Below, in pieces: positions 55,203 through 63,533 of a stretch of DNA of 64,000 bases. The stretch spans positions 62,001-126,000 of the forward strand of contig JAFEDS010000010.1 of the NCBI GenBank assembly GCA_018241505.1. The letters run 5' to 3'. Each line of letters starts with the position of its first letter. The stretch's first letter is position 1. The notes under the pieces were generated by a model that saw only the letters and a list, made by a program, of their open reading frames with translations, was not told the origin of the DNA and searched no databases. A program made the translations under genes and the position numbers. The DNA is from Pseudomonadota bacterium. GTDB lineage: Bacteria > Pseudomonadota > Gammaproteobacteria > Steroidobacterales > Steroidobacteraceae.

Positions 55203-55240
55203 CGTGGCGCCACGCGCGCTAAAATTCATCCAATCGATTG
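55203..55240. promoter_or_regulatory. Two palindromes in a divergent promoter
   Basis: CGTGGCGCCACG (55203-55214) and CAATCGATTG (55231-55240), centres 27 bp apart, flank a TAAAAT -10-like box (55220-55225) in the 68-bp gap between the reductase and the hydroxyproline gene. Candidate operators for the AsnC-type regulator of this cluster. Confidence 0.4.
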
Positions 55241-55265
55241 CTATCGGCGCACGGCGGGTCTGCAA

Positions 55266-56300
55266 ATGAAATCGGTGTTTGAAGACTGGAGCTGGCAGCC
55301 TCCCGCCGGCTGGCTGCGGCTGCAGACACTCGACCTGCATACGGGCGGCGAACCCTTGCGCGTGTTTGTTTCCGGCCTGCCGCCGCTGCCGGGCAACACG
55401 GTGCTGGAGAAGCGCCGCTATTTTCGCGACAACTATGATTACATCCGCACGGGCACGATGTGGGAGCCCCGCGGCCACGCCGACATGTATGGCGCCGTAT
55501 TGACTCCATCGGCGGATGCGGATTTCGATGTGTTCTTTCTACACAACGAAGGCTACAGCACCATGTGCGGCCACGCGATCATTGCGCTGACCACCCTGGC
55601 GGTTGAGACGGGGTTGGTTCAGCCGGCCGCCCGGATGAAACTCAGCTTCAATGTGCCGGCGGGCCGCATCGAGGCGACCGCCCGCCTGGAGAATGGCAGA
55701 GCGCGCGATGTCAGCTTTCGCAACGTTCCATCATTTGCCTATGCGCTGGATCAGCGCATCGACGTCCCGGGAATCGGCCCAGTGCGCTTGGATATTGCGT
55801 ACGGCGGCGCGTTCTATGCCATCGTCGCTGCTCAGCCGCTCGGACTGGGACTCGTCCCGTCCGAGTTCAACCGGCTCGTGGACTATGGCCGGCGCATCAA
55901 GCACGCCGTCATGAGCGCGCTTCCGATCCAACATCCCGTCGAACCGGATCTCAGTTTTCTGTACGGCACGATCTTCACCGGCGCCGCCGAGCACGCCGCT
56001 TGTCATAGCCGCAATGTCTGCATTTTTGCCGACGGTGAGCTGGATCGTTCGCCAACCGGCTCCGGCGTGAGCGCCCGCGCAGCGCTTCTGCACGCCAGGG
56101 GAGAGTTGAAGCTCGGCACGACGCTGGGCATCGAAAGCATTCTCGGCACGCGCATGTCAGTCCAGGCGGTCGAACAGGTGACGTTCGGGCCTCACGCCGC
56201 CGTCATTCCCGAAGTCGGCGGCACGGCGCACATTACCGGCCGCAACGAGTTTTATTTCGATCCCGAGGACCCGCTGCGCACCGGATTCATTTTGCGCTGA
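55266..56300 (+). CDS. Proline racemase family, trans-3-hydroxy-L-proline dehydratase type
   Basis: 344 residues of the proline racemase fold. The first catalytic cysteine is present (C101, STMCGHAII), but the second is replaced by T264 in DRSPTGSGVSAR. In this family Cys/Cys marks racemases and hydroxyproline epimerases; Cys/Thr marks trans-3-hydroxy-L-proline dehydratases, which form pyrroline-2-carboxylate. The dehydratase assignment is therefore preferred. The product could be reduced to proline by an enzyme of the neighbouring cluster. Convergent with the PepSY gene; the two 3' ends overlap by 49 bp. Confidence 0.87.
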   Translation: MKSVFEDWSWQPPAGWLRLQTLDLHTGGEPLRVFVSGLPPLPGNTVLEKRRYFRDNYDYIRTGTMWEPRGHADMYGAVLTPSADADFDVFFLHNEGYSTMCGHAIIALTTLAVETGLVQPAARMKLSFNVPAGRIEATARLENGRARDVSFRNVPSFAYALDQRIDVPGIGPVRLDIAYGGAFYAIVAAQPLGLGLVPSEFNRLVDYGRRIKHAVMSALPIQHPVEPDLSFLYGTIFTGAAEHAACHSRNVCIFADGELDRSPTGSGVSARAALLHARGELKLGTTLGIESILGTRMSVQAVEQVTFGPHAAVIPEVGGTAHITGRNEFYFDPEDPLRTGFILR

Positions 56301-57397
56301 GCGCTGAATTTATTTTGGCGTTGGGCGCTGCGCACGCTCCACAACCGAATACCGAGGTACCCCATCGTCAGCAACGCAATTCCGATGCAAACCAAAAGCA
56401 TCCGCGCCACGACTCCACCGGCCTCCGCCGTGTGAATGGGGTACATCCAGTCGAGTATCAATCGTGTTGGCGACGCGGCGGCCGCCGAGTACTCGCGCAG
56501 CACGGTTCCGTCCGCGGTGCTCAGATAGACCGTTGTCAGCCCGTACATTCGCGAGACTTCTCCCGGAATGTGCAATTTGACTCTGTACCAGGGCTCTTCC
56601 GGCGTGGGCATACCGAGCGCCGTCAGTGTGGAGCCGGGAAATCGAGCTAAGGCCACAGTCATAGCCCGCGCCGGCGTGATGCTCGTTCCGGCCGCCGCCG
56701 CTGCGGACGCGGTCACTCCAGGCGCGGCCGCGGCGATCGCCGGCGGCTCGCGCACAACGTGCAGCGCCTCTTCGAGATCGTCGTCAAAGCAAAGCGCGAT
56801 GCCCGCGCTCACGAGCAGCAACAGCGGAAAGGCAATGTACAAGCCCAACGTCCGATGCAGGCCGTAGAAATTGGCGGCGGCGTTGCGGTTCGTTCGCAAT
56901 GCCAGGCTCTTCAGCCAGTAGCCTCGCCGGGGCCACGCGAGTTTGAGCCCCAGAATCAAGTTGGATAGCAACAGCAGGCCGCTGCCGGCAATGAGCCACT
57001 TTCCCAGCGGCCCCACCAGGAGGGTCGTATGAATGTCGGTCAGTGTCGCGAAGAACCCGCCATTGACCCACCGCGAATCGCCCGGCCCGTCTCGTAGCAC
57101 GCGCCCCGCCCCATCGACACGCATCTTGCGCTCATGATGGGCGGCATCCGTATACAACACATCGAATCGGGTCGCCGTGAAGTTGGTTACCCAGACGGAC
57201 GACACCGTGCTGCCGGCCGACTGGATGGCGCGGATACGCTCATCCAGGGATTCAACCTGCAATGGCGCATCCGTGCCGCCCATCAGGGTGTTGTCGATTT
57301 CCATGCGAAAAGTCAGCAGCAAGCCGGTGAGAATCTGCAGCAGCCACAGTGCCGCCACACTCAATCCCACCAGTTGATGGACTCGCCGCACCGTCAT
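56252..57397 (-). CDS. PepSY-associated TM helix protein
   Basis: 381 residues. Four TM helices in the PepSY_TM arrangement: about 8-28, 128-150, 185-207 and 333-355, with HTTLLVGPLGKWLIAGSG and FYGLHRTLGLYIAFPLLLL typical of the family, often linked to siderophore-iron reduction or copper handling. The ATG at 57397 overlaps the stop of the upstream gene, so the two form a coupled pair. The C-terminal 16 codons lie antisense to the end of the hydroxyproline gene. Confidence 0.85.
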   Translation of the reverse strand: MTVRRVHQLVGLSVAALWLLQILTGLLLTFRMEIDNTLMGGTDAPLQVESLDERIRAIQSAGSTVSSVWVTNFTATRFDVLYTDAAHHERKMRVDGAGRVLRDGPGDSRWVNGGFFATLTDIHTTLLVGPLGKWLIAGSGLLLLSNLILGLKLAWPRRGYWLKSLALRTNRNAAANFYGLHRTLGLYIAFPLLLLVSAGIALCFDDDLEEALHVVREPPAIAAAAPGVTASAAAAAGTSITPARAMTVALARFPGSTLTALGMPTPEEPWYRVKLHIPGEVSRMYGLTTVYLSTADGTVLREYSAAAASPTRLILDWMYPIHTAEAGGVVARMLLVCIGIALLTMGYLGIRLWSVRSAQRQNKFSAQRKMNPVRSGSSGSK

Positions 57398-58185
57398 CGA
57401 AAATGACCCGACTGCCCCCAATGCAGGCGCCGCCCCAGGATGGCTTTGAAAATCAAGTGATCCGTGGCGGCCGTGGCACCGACGCCGACCCCGAAGTTGA
57501 TTTCCCAGTCCGGGGAGACATCGAGATCGGCAACCGCGAACACCTGGTGCTGCTGCTCATCCCGGGGTGCGAAGTTCCCGACACGCCCCAGGTCGCCGTA
57601 ATACTCAAATCCCGCACTGATGACCTGGGTAAAGGCATAGCCGACTTTCAGGCCGGGAGCAAACGTAAAGCCGTCCGCGACCCCCGGCCCATGCACAGTG
57701 CGCTCCAGCGCCGGGTTGAAAGCGATGTACCAGGGGCCAACGATCTTGTCGACAATGGGGCGGATTTCCCAACTCCAGGTATCCGGTGAGTACACCGCGC
57801 GCTGATAGCCGAACTCCATGGAGAGGCTGACACCCACCGGCCAGCCCCAGGACTCGGGGACGCGCACGCGCGGCCGGATGTGATCGCCAACCCACTGCAC
57901 GCCGTGACCCGATTGGGTGCTGGTAAAAATATAGAAGCCGACTTCCGACCAGTCATTGATGCCCTGCGTCAGCTCAATGGTTTCATGCAACTGGTGGTGG
58001 GTGGGATAGACCCCGTCGAGGGTGTCCTTCTCGCCCGTCGCGGTGAAGTTCGAATGCAACTCCGCCATCAGCGACTGCGGCGCCACCGTCTCCGAACCAT
58101 ACACCTGGATTTCGTAATTTCCCTGGGCACGCACCAGACACGGCACCAGCCACAACAACAGCACCACCCATCGCACGATTCGCAC
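57394..58185 (-). CDS. Exported protein of unknown function, possibly outer-membrane barrel
   Basis: 263 residues with a signal peptide (about 1-19, CLVRAQ) and a beta-rich, aromatic-rich sequence with alternating hydrophobics (VGFYIFTST, SAGFEYYGDLGRVGNF, WEINFGVGVGATAATDHL). It could be an outer-membrane barrel, although no terminal Phe is seen (ends SGHFR). There is no ATG near the N-terminus; GTG at 58185 after GGCGAGG is chosen. Coupled to the PepSY gene. Divergent from the YncE gene through the CTAAGT-bearing promoter. Confidence 0.65.
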   Translation of the reverse strand: MRIVRWVVLLLWLVPCLVRAQGNYEIQVYGSETVAPQSLMAELHSNFTATGEKDTLDGVYPTHHQLHETIELTQGINDWSEVGFYIFTSTQSGHGVQWVGDHIRPRVRVPESWGWPVGVSLSMEFGYQRAVYSPDTWSWEIRPIVDKIVGPWYIAFNPALERTVHGPGVADGFTFAPGLKVGYAFTQVISAGFEYYGDLGRVGNFAPRDEQQHQVFAVADLDVSPDWEINFGVGVGATAATDHLIFKAILGRRLHWGQSGHFR

Positions 58186-58361
58186 CACCTCGCCGCCACT
58201 CGGTGAAATCAGTATAAGAAAATAACAGCGCGAGTTGGTAGTTAGTTTGCGAGAATGGTTCGCAATTCGATTTGCGGCGCGCGCTGGTCCCCTGCGCGAT
58301 TCACAAACTGGCTGTTGACACAGCACGGATCAGGCAGGACGCCCATCGAACGCCGCCCGTC

Positions 58362-58391
58362 CTAAGTTTCGCCTAAGTCTGCGCGCGTATC
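58362..58391 (+). promoter_or_regulatory. CTAAGT direct repeat in the YncE promoter
   Basis: CTAAGT at 58362-58367 and 58373-58378 (11-bp period) occupies the -35 region of a promoter whose -10 is TATCAT (58386-58391). That is the position used by activating OmpR-type regulators. The 240-bp gap also serves the divergent exported-protein / PepSY pair; nothing else is obvious in it. Confidence 0.6.
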
Positions 58392-58426
58392 ATGCGCACC
58401 TCTTTTTCAGGCTGCGGGACATTGCT

Positions 58427-59470
58427 ATGAAATCAGGTCTGCGACTCCTCCAATCCTTCCTTGTCCTGGCCGGCCTGGCACTCTCCGGTGCCGCGCTCGC
58501 CCAGGCGGCGCCTGAATACCGGATCGTCAAGAAGGTCGCTCTCGGCGCGCCGGATCGCTGGGACTACGTCGTGTTCGATGCGAGCTCGGGCCGGGTCTTC
58601 GTAGCGCATGGCGACGAACTGACCGTGGTCGACGCCAAAAGCGGTGAAGTCGCGGGTCACGTCAAGAGCTTTCCCGGCGGCACCCACGGCGTCGCGATCG
58701 TCACGGCCAGCAACCGGGGCTATACCGACGATGGCGAATCCGGCAAAGCGGTGTCCTTCAATCTGAAGACGCTCGCCGTCGAGAAGCACATCCAAGCGGC
58801 TGAAGACGCCGATGCCGTCACCTTCGACCCTGTCAGCAACCACGTCTTCACCATCAACGGCGACACCGGGTCCATTACCGTCATCGACCCGAAGACCGAC
58901 GCCGCAGTTGCCACCATCAACGGCGGCGGCAAACTCGAATACGCCGTTCCCGGCGAAAACGGCAAGCTGTTCGTGAACGGCGCCGGCACGCGTGAGGTGC
59001 TCAGCATCGATACCGCCACCAACAAAGTGGTCGCGCGCTGGCCGGTGCCGGATTGTGAAAGTCCCCACGGTCTGGCCATCGACACGGCCGGCCACCGCCT
59101 GTTCGTAAGCTGCCTGAACGCGAAGTTGTATGTGGTCGACTCGCAGAGCGGCCAGATCGTTACCCACGTGCCGATCGGCAAGGGCTCCGATGCAGTCGTG
59201 TTCGACCCCCAGCGCAAGCTCGTGTTCAGCTCCAACGGCAAGGACGGAACGATTTCCGTTATCGCCGCAAAAGATCCGCACACCTACGTGCCGCTGGCGC
59301 CCATCAAGACCACCATTTCCGCCCGGACCATGGGCATCGATCCGGCCACGGGCCGGTTGTTCGTGGCTGGCGCTGACGTGAGCCCCACTGCCGCGCCGGA
59401 CAAGAAGAGCGGTCGCATACCGACCGAGCCGGGCTCGTTGAAACTGTGGTTCCTGGATCCGGCGCAGTGA
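58427..59470 (+). CDS. YncE-like periplasmic beta-propeller protein
   Basis: 347 residues. Signal peptide 1-25 (GAALAQAA), followed by a seven-bladed propeller of about 40-residue blades (for example HVFTINGDTGSITVIDPKT and GQIVTHVPIGKGSDAVVFDP). Propellers of this kind bind DNA or peptides in the periplasm; E. coli yncE is iron-responsive. The function here is unknown. Expressed from a promoter with a CTAAGT pair, hence a probable member of the two-component regulon encoded at 61406-63453. Confidence 0.88.
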   Translation: MKSGLRLLQSFLVLAGLALSGAALAQAAPEYRIVKKVALGAPDRWDYVVFDASSGRVFVAHGDELTVVDAKSGEVAGHVKSFPGGTHGVAIVTASNRGYTDDGESGKAVSFNLKTLAVEKHIQAAEDADAVTFDPVSNHVFTINGDTGSITVIDPKTDAAVATINGGGKLEYAVPGENGKLFVNGAGTREVLSIDTATNKVVARWPVPDCESPHGLAIDTAGHRLFVSCLNAKLYVVDSQSGQIVTHVPIGKGSDAVVFDPQRKLVFSSNGKDGTISVIAAKDPHTYVPLAPIKTTISARTMGIDPATGRLFVAGADVSPTAAPDKKSGRIPTEPGSLKLWFLDPAQ

Positions 59471-59561
59471 CACTTTGTTCCATAAACTATCCGTGGGCCT
59501 GTAAATCCAGCGAAAGGTGCTGGAAAGGCGCTTGTCACTTTACAGTCACATAGGCTCATTA

Positions 59562-59603
59562 CCGTGGGGGGATTACTCCAACACCAACCCCCCACGGAGG
59601 TGA
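59562..59603 (+). promoter_or_regulatory. Hairpin overlapping the ribosome-binding site
   Basis: Perfect 10-bp arms CCGTGGGGGG (59562-59571) and CCCCCCACGG (59588-59597) around a 16-nt loop. The Shine-Dalgarno GGAGGTG (59596-59602) begins inside the right arm, so folding would hide its first two bases. The ATG follows at 59607. Confidence 0.5.
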
Positions 59604-59606
59604 CGC

Positions 59607-61322
59607 ATGAGCGTCAAACTGACCCGGTTGAGCCCGAGTCTCGCAGTCCTGGCCACTGTTGCCACAACCCTGGCCGCCGCCCAGCCGGCGCTTGCCGGCG
59701 ATGACTTCCATCCTGTTGGAAGTCATCACGTACTGCTGATCAGCATCGACGGCATGCACGCACTGGACCTGCAGAACTGCGTCGCCGCCCGCACTTGCCC
59801 CAATCTCGCGGCACTTACCGAAACCGGAATCAACTACACGAGAGCGTCCACCTCCAAGCCGTCGGATTCCTTTCCAGGCCTGATGTCGATCATCAGCGGC
59901 GGCAGTCCCAAGCTCGTGGGCGCCTACTACGACGTGGCATACGACCGCGTCTTAGCGCCTCCTGCGACCGATACCGGCAACGGTGTTCTGCACGGTAGCT
60001 GCAGCGTAGGCCGCCCCAACGGTACGCGTACCGAATACGAGGAAGGCGTCGACCTCGACCAGACGAAGCTGAACGGCGGTTCGACTGCCTACGCAACGAC
60101 CGACGGCGGCACGCAGTCAATCGATCCCAACAAGCTGATCCGCGATCCGTTCAACGGCTGCAAACCGGTTTATCCGTGGAACTTCGTGCGATCCAACACC
60201 ATATTCGGTGTCCTGCATCATGCCGGCTTCTTCACCGCCTGGTCGGACAAGCATCCCGTCTATGCCGCGGTGTCCGGGCCTACGGGAACCAACTCGCCAA
60301 GCAACGTAGACGACTTCTACGGTCCCGAAATCAATTCCAACCTGATTCCCCTGCCGGGTGTGAAGACCGCCACGGGACTCGGGTGCGCGAAGATACCGAA
60401 TGACAACGGCGGCGACTGGACCGGAGACTTTGACAACGTCAAGTGCTACGACCAGTTGAAAGTGAACGCCGTCCTGAACTGGATCCACGGCAAGAACCAC
60501 CTCGGCACGGCCCCCGGCCCGGTACCCGCCCTCTACGGCATGAACTTTCAGGCCGTCAGTGTCGGCCAGAAGCTGATTGAGACAGGCGTGTTCGGTGGTT
60601 ACAAGGATGCCGCCGGAACCCCGACTGCGGCCATGCTCGGCGAGATCAGGTTTGTGGATGCCGCCATCGGTGAGCTCATCGGCGCACTGAAGCAAACTCA
60701 CCGGCTCGACTCGACGACCGTCATCGTCACTGCGAAGCACGGCCAGTCGCCGATGGATCCGCACCGCTTCTTCCCCATCCCGGGAAGCGCGGGTACGAAC
60801 GGCACGCCCCCGTCAGCCGTGCTCGGACCGGACTTCCTGCCTGACTCCGAGTTGAATCAAATCGGCTCCACCGAGGACGATGTCTCGCTGCTGTGGCTGA
60901 AGCCGGGCACGAGCACGACGGATGCCGTCAACCTGTTGGAAACCAATGCAACCCAGGCCGGCATCGGTCAGATCCTGTATGGCCCGTCCCTGGAAACAGC
61001 CTTCGGCAAACCCGGCATTCCGTCCGAAGGTGGCGATCCGCGCACACCGGATATCATTGTGTTGCCGAATACCGGTGTGGTTTATACCGGCAGCAAGAAG
61101 AAGCAGGCTGAGCATGGTGGCTTCTCGCCGGACGATACCAACGTGATGCTGCTGGTTTCGAATCCTCGTATCCACGAGCGCTCCGTTACCGCAGCCGTAG
61201 AGACCTCTCAGGTTGCGCCGACGGTCCTCCAGATACTCGGCCTCGATCCCAACAGCCTGGAAGCCGTCCGCAAGGAAGGTACACCGGTCCTGCCGGGCGT
61301 TGCACAGTCCGACGAGCGATAG
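59607..61322 (+). CDS. Secreted alkaline phosphatase / phosphodiesterase superfamily protein
   Basis: 571 residues with a signal peptide (cleavage after QPALA, residue 30). Metal ligand D48 (LLISIDGMH), nucleophile candidate S88 in KPSDSFPGL (the Thr/Ser of nucleotide pyrophosphatases), and C-terminal TAKHGQSPMDP and EHGGFSPDDTN blocks. The block that is usually SDHG is AKHG, a feature I associate with a bacterial subgroup of this family. Probable phosphodiester or phosphomonoester hydrolase in periplasm or outside the cell. Translation may be controlled by the hairpin at 59562. Confidence 0.85.
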   Translation: MSVKLTRLSPSLAVLATVATTLAAAQPALAGDDFHPVGSHHVLLISIDGMHALDLQNCVAARTCPNLAALTETGINYTRASTSKPSDSFPGLMSIISGGSPKLVGAYYDVAYDRVLAPPATDTGNGVLHGSCSVGRPNGTRTEYEEGVDLDQTKLNGGSTAYATTDGGTQSIDPNKLIRDPFNGCKPVYPWNFVRSNTIFGVLHHAGFFTAWSDKHPVYAAVSGPTGTNSPSNVDDFYGPEINSNLIPLPGVKTATGLGCAKIPNDNGGDWTGDFDNVKCYDQLKVNAVLNWIHGKNHLGTAPGPVPALYGMNFQAVSVGQKLIETGVFGGYKDAAGTPTAAMLGEIRFVDAAIGELIGALKQTHRLDSTTVIVTAKHGQSPMDPHRFFPIPGSAGTNGTPPSAVLGPDFLPDSELNQIGSTEDDVSLLWLKPGTSTTDAVNLLETNATQAGIGQILYGPSLETAFGKPGIPSEGGDPRTPDIIVLPNTGVVYTGSKKKQAEHGGFSPDDTNVMLLVSNPRIHERSVTAAVETSQVAPTVLQILGLDPNSLEAVRKEGTPVLPGVAQSDER

Positions 61323-61349
61323 TCTCCCAGCGACTGACGCCGAACTGGC

Positions 61350-61380
61350 GCGTCACCGGCAAAACAACAGCCGGTGACGC
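61350..61380. terminator. Perfect hairpin between convergent genes
   Basis: 11-bp perfect arms (61350-61360 and 61370-61380), nine-base A-rich loop, between the phosphodiesterase and the histidine kinase genes. No T-run on either side, so a terminator is likely by position but not proven. Confidence 0.45.
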
Positions 61381-61405
61381 GGCCAGGCGTCCAAGGTCCT
61401 CGCCG

Positions 61406-62776
61406 TCAGGCCGCGGTCGGCGGCGCTTCCGGCAAGGTCACGATGGCCACGAGCCCCGACCGATCCAGCCGGTTTTCCAACCTGACCTCGCCTCCCAACT
61501 GTTTGACGAGCGCCTCCACCGTCGCCAGTCCCAGCCCGCTGCCGCTGCCTTCTTGGCCTGTCAACTGATAGAAGCGCTCGAAAACCCGCTCCAACTCGGC
61601 TGGTGGCAACCCACGGCCCTGATCCCAGACCTCCACCTGCACGTGCTCGCCGGTGCGATAGGAGCGGATGCGGATCCGGCCGCCCGCCGGGGTAAAGTGC
61701 AAGGAATTGTCGAGCAGGTTGCCGAAAATCAGGGTCAAACGCCGCGAGTTGCCGTAGACGCGTGCCGCTGAGCCGGCTTCCAACTCAACCTCTACCCCTT
61801 TGGCCTGTGCGGTGGCGGCGTAGTAGGCGGCTATCTCCCGCAGAGCAGGATCGAGCTCCGAGGTCACGGTGATGGGGCCGGTTTCGGACTGGCTGCGCGC
61901 GTGCGAAAGCAGTTGCTCCGACAAGCGGATGATTCGCCGGATGCCGGCTCGGAGCTCCGCCAGGCGCGACGCACGTTCCGCCGGGCCATCGCCGCCGTCG
62001 AGGATCTCCGCTTGAATCTGCAACGCGGTCAGAGGCGTTCTGAGTGAATGGGCCGCATCCGTCACAAAGCGTTGTTCCCGCTCCATTGCGGTGCTCAAAC
62101 GCCGCAGCAACCGGTTGATCTCTTCGATCAAGGGCGCCACTTCCGCGGGAATCCCCGCCACCGGCAGAAGGTCGAGGGACAGCGGCGGTCGGGACGCAAT
62201 GGCCGCTGTAGTCAGATTCAAGGGTCGCAGTTGCTTGCGAATGGCCCACCCCAGGACGAGGGCCAACAGCGGCAGCAACAACCCGATCGGCACCAGGGTC
62301 GCCGCCGCAATCCCGGCTTCAGCTTCGCGGATTACATCCATCGACTGCGCGACCTGGATTTTCAAGCCGTTTTCCGCTTTCGCGGCAAACACGCGAAACG
62401 TGCCATGACCGATTCTTCGCGTCTGAAATCCCAACTGTTCGAAGTCGGGGAGTGTCTTGCCGGGCAGATGTTTGTTGGAATGCGACGCGTACAGAAGAAG
62501 TCCCTGCTCGTTGCGCACCGAGACGATCAGGTCATCGTCCTTGTCATGGTGCACATGAACCCGCGGAAATATCTGCGGGTCACTGATCCTGGCGTTCTCA
62601 TCCCCGGCGGAAAACGGCTGCCCGGCCATGATGTGCGCTACCTGCTGCATCTGGTAGTCCACCTGCTCCTGGGTCTCCTCTTCGGCCTGCCAGATTGCAA
62701 CAACGACACTCAGTGCGCCCACCACACCGATGGTGACCCATACCCAGACTGTCAATGCGCTGCGTAACGACTTCAC
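61406..62776 (-). CDS. Two-component sensor histidine kinase (QseC/PmrB-like)
   Basis: 456 residues. TM1 about 10-30, periplasmic sensor 31-158, TM2 about 159-178, then HAMP-like linker, H-box AAHSLRTPLTALQIQ with H243, N-box GNLLDNSLHF, G-boxes DQGRGLPP and GSGSGLGLATV. The sensor contains HVHHDKDDD (about 74-82), a candidate metal-binding patch. Coupled to the response regulator by ATGA (62773-62776). Shared CTAAGT sites upstream of this operon and the RND pump suggest what it controls. Confidence 0.93.
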   Translation of the reverse strand: MKSLRSALTVWVWVTIGVVGALSVVVAIWQAEEETQEQVDYQMQQVAHIMAGQPFSAGDENARISDPQIFPRVHVHHDKDDDLIVSVRNEQGLLLYASHSNKHLPGKTLPDFEQLGFQTRRIGHGTFRVFAAKAENGLKIQVAQSMDVIREAEAGIAAATLVPIGLLLPLLALVLGWAIRKQLRPLNLTTAAIASRPPLSLDLLPVAGIPAEVAPLIEEINRLLRRLSTAMEREQRFVTDAAHSLRTPLTALQIQAEILDGGDGPAERASRLAELRAGIRRIIRLSEQLLSHARSQSETGPITVTSELDPALREIAAYYAATAQAKGVEVELEAGSAARVYGNSRRLTLIFGNLLDNSLHFTPAGGRIRIRSYRTGEHVQVEVWDQGRGLPPAELERVFERFYQLTGQEGSGSGLGLATVEALVKQLGGEVRLENRLDRSGLVAIVTLPEAPPTAA

Positions 62777-63453
62777 GGCAACAGACCGATGCGCCAGCCG
62801 ACTCCCCGAACGTTGTCGATGATCTCGGCGCCGAGCTTCTTGCGCAGGCTGTGGATGACAAACTCGATCGCGTTGCTTTGCACGCTCTCATCCCAGCCAT
62901 AGAGCCGCTCTTCCAGTTGCGTCCGTGACAGGATGGCACCGGGCCGCTCCAGCAACGAATGCAACAGCGCAAACTCTCGGCCGGACAGAAGCACGGCGCC
63001 ATCGCCGCGGCGCACGGTGTGCGTCACCGTATCCAACACCAGGTTGCCATGAGAAATTTGAGCGGTGGGTCGTCCTTGTGCGCGACGCAACAAGTTGCGG
63101 ATTCGGGCCTTGAGCTCCGCCAGCTCGAAAGGCTTCACCAAGTAGTCGTCGGCCCCGTTGTCCAGACCCGTAACCCGGTCATTCAGGCCGTCACGGGCGG
63201 TCACCATGAGAATCGGGAGTGTACTGCCGGAGGCACGGACCGCCTGAAGCACCGAAAGGCCATCCTGTCGCGGCAGATTCCAGTCGAGCACCACCAGGGA
63301 AAACTCGGCGCGGCGGTCTTTCAGGGCGGCCAATGCAGCCGCGCCATCGCGCACCCAGTCAACGGCAAAGGCTGATCGGTTACCGACGTCGCGAAGGCCT
63401 TTGACCAGGCTTTCGCCAATCATGCGATCGTCTTCGACCAACAACAGGCGCAT
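62773..63453 (-). CDS. OmpR-family response regulator (QseB/PmrA-like)
   Basis: 226 residues. Receiver with E7/D8/D9 cluster, acceptor D57 (LVVLDWNLP) and lysine in DDYLVKPFE; winged-helix domain with LSGREFALLHSLLERPG and SNAIEFVIHSLRKKLG, characteristic of the QseB/PmrA branch. The ATG at 63453 lacks a Shine-Dalgarno. A CTAAGT pair lies 22-38 bp upstream, giving a candidate autoregulated promoter. PmrA/QseB regulators bind tandem TTAAG-type half-sites with the same 11-bp spacing. Confidence 0.94.
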   Translation of the reverse strand: MRLLLVEDDRMIGESLVKGLRDVGNRSAFAVDWVRDGAAALAALKDRRAEFSLVVLDWNLPRQDGLSVLQAVRASGSTLPILMVTARDGLNDRVTGLDNGADDYLVKPFELAELKARIRNLLRRAQGRPTAQISHGNLVLDTVTHTVRRGDGAVLLSGREFALLHSLLERPGAILSRTQLEERLYGWDESVQSNAIEFVIHSLRKKLGAEIIDNVRGVGWRIGLLP

Positions 63454-63454
63454 T

Positions 63455-63491
63455 CGGGCAGTCTGCCCGGACAGACTTAGCGCAGACTTAG
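63455..63491 (-). promoter_or_regulatory. CTAAGT direct repeat plus palindrome before the two-component operon
   Basis: On the minus strand CTAAGT occurs at 63491-63486 and 63480-63475. It is followed by a perfect 15-bp palindrome CGGGCAG-T-CTGCCCG (63455-63469) that ends one base before the start codon. The palindrome would cover the -10 / start region. Confidence 0.6.
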
Positions 63492-63533
63492 GCTAAAAGA
63501 GCGTCAACGGAAGGGGGTGCGCCAACCCGGGGC

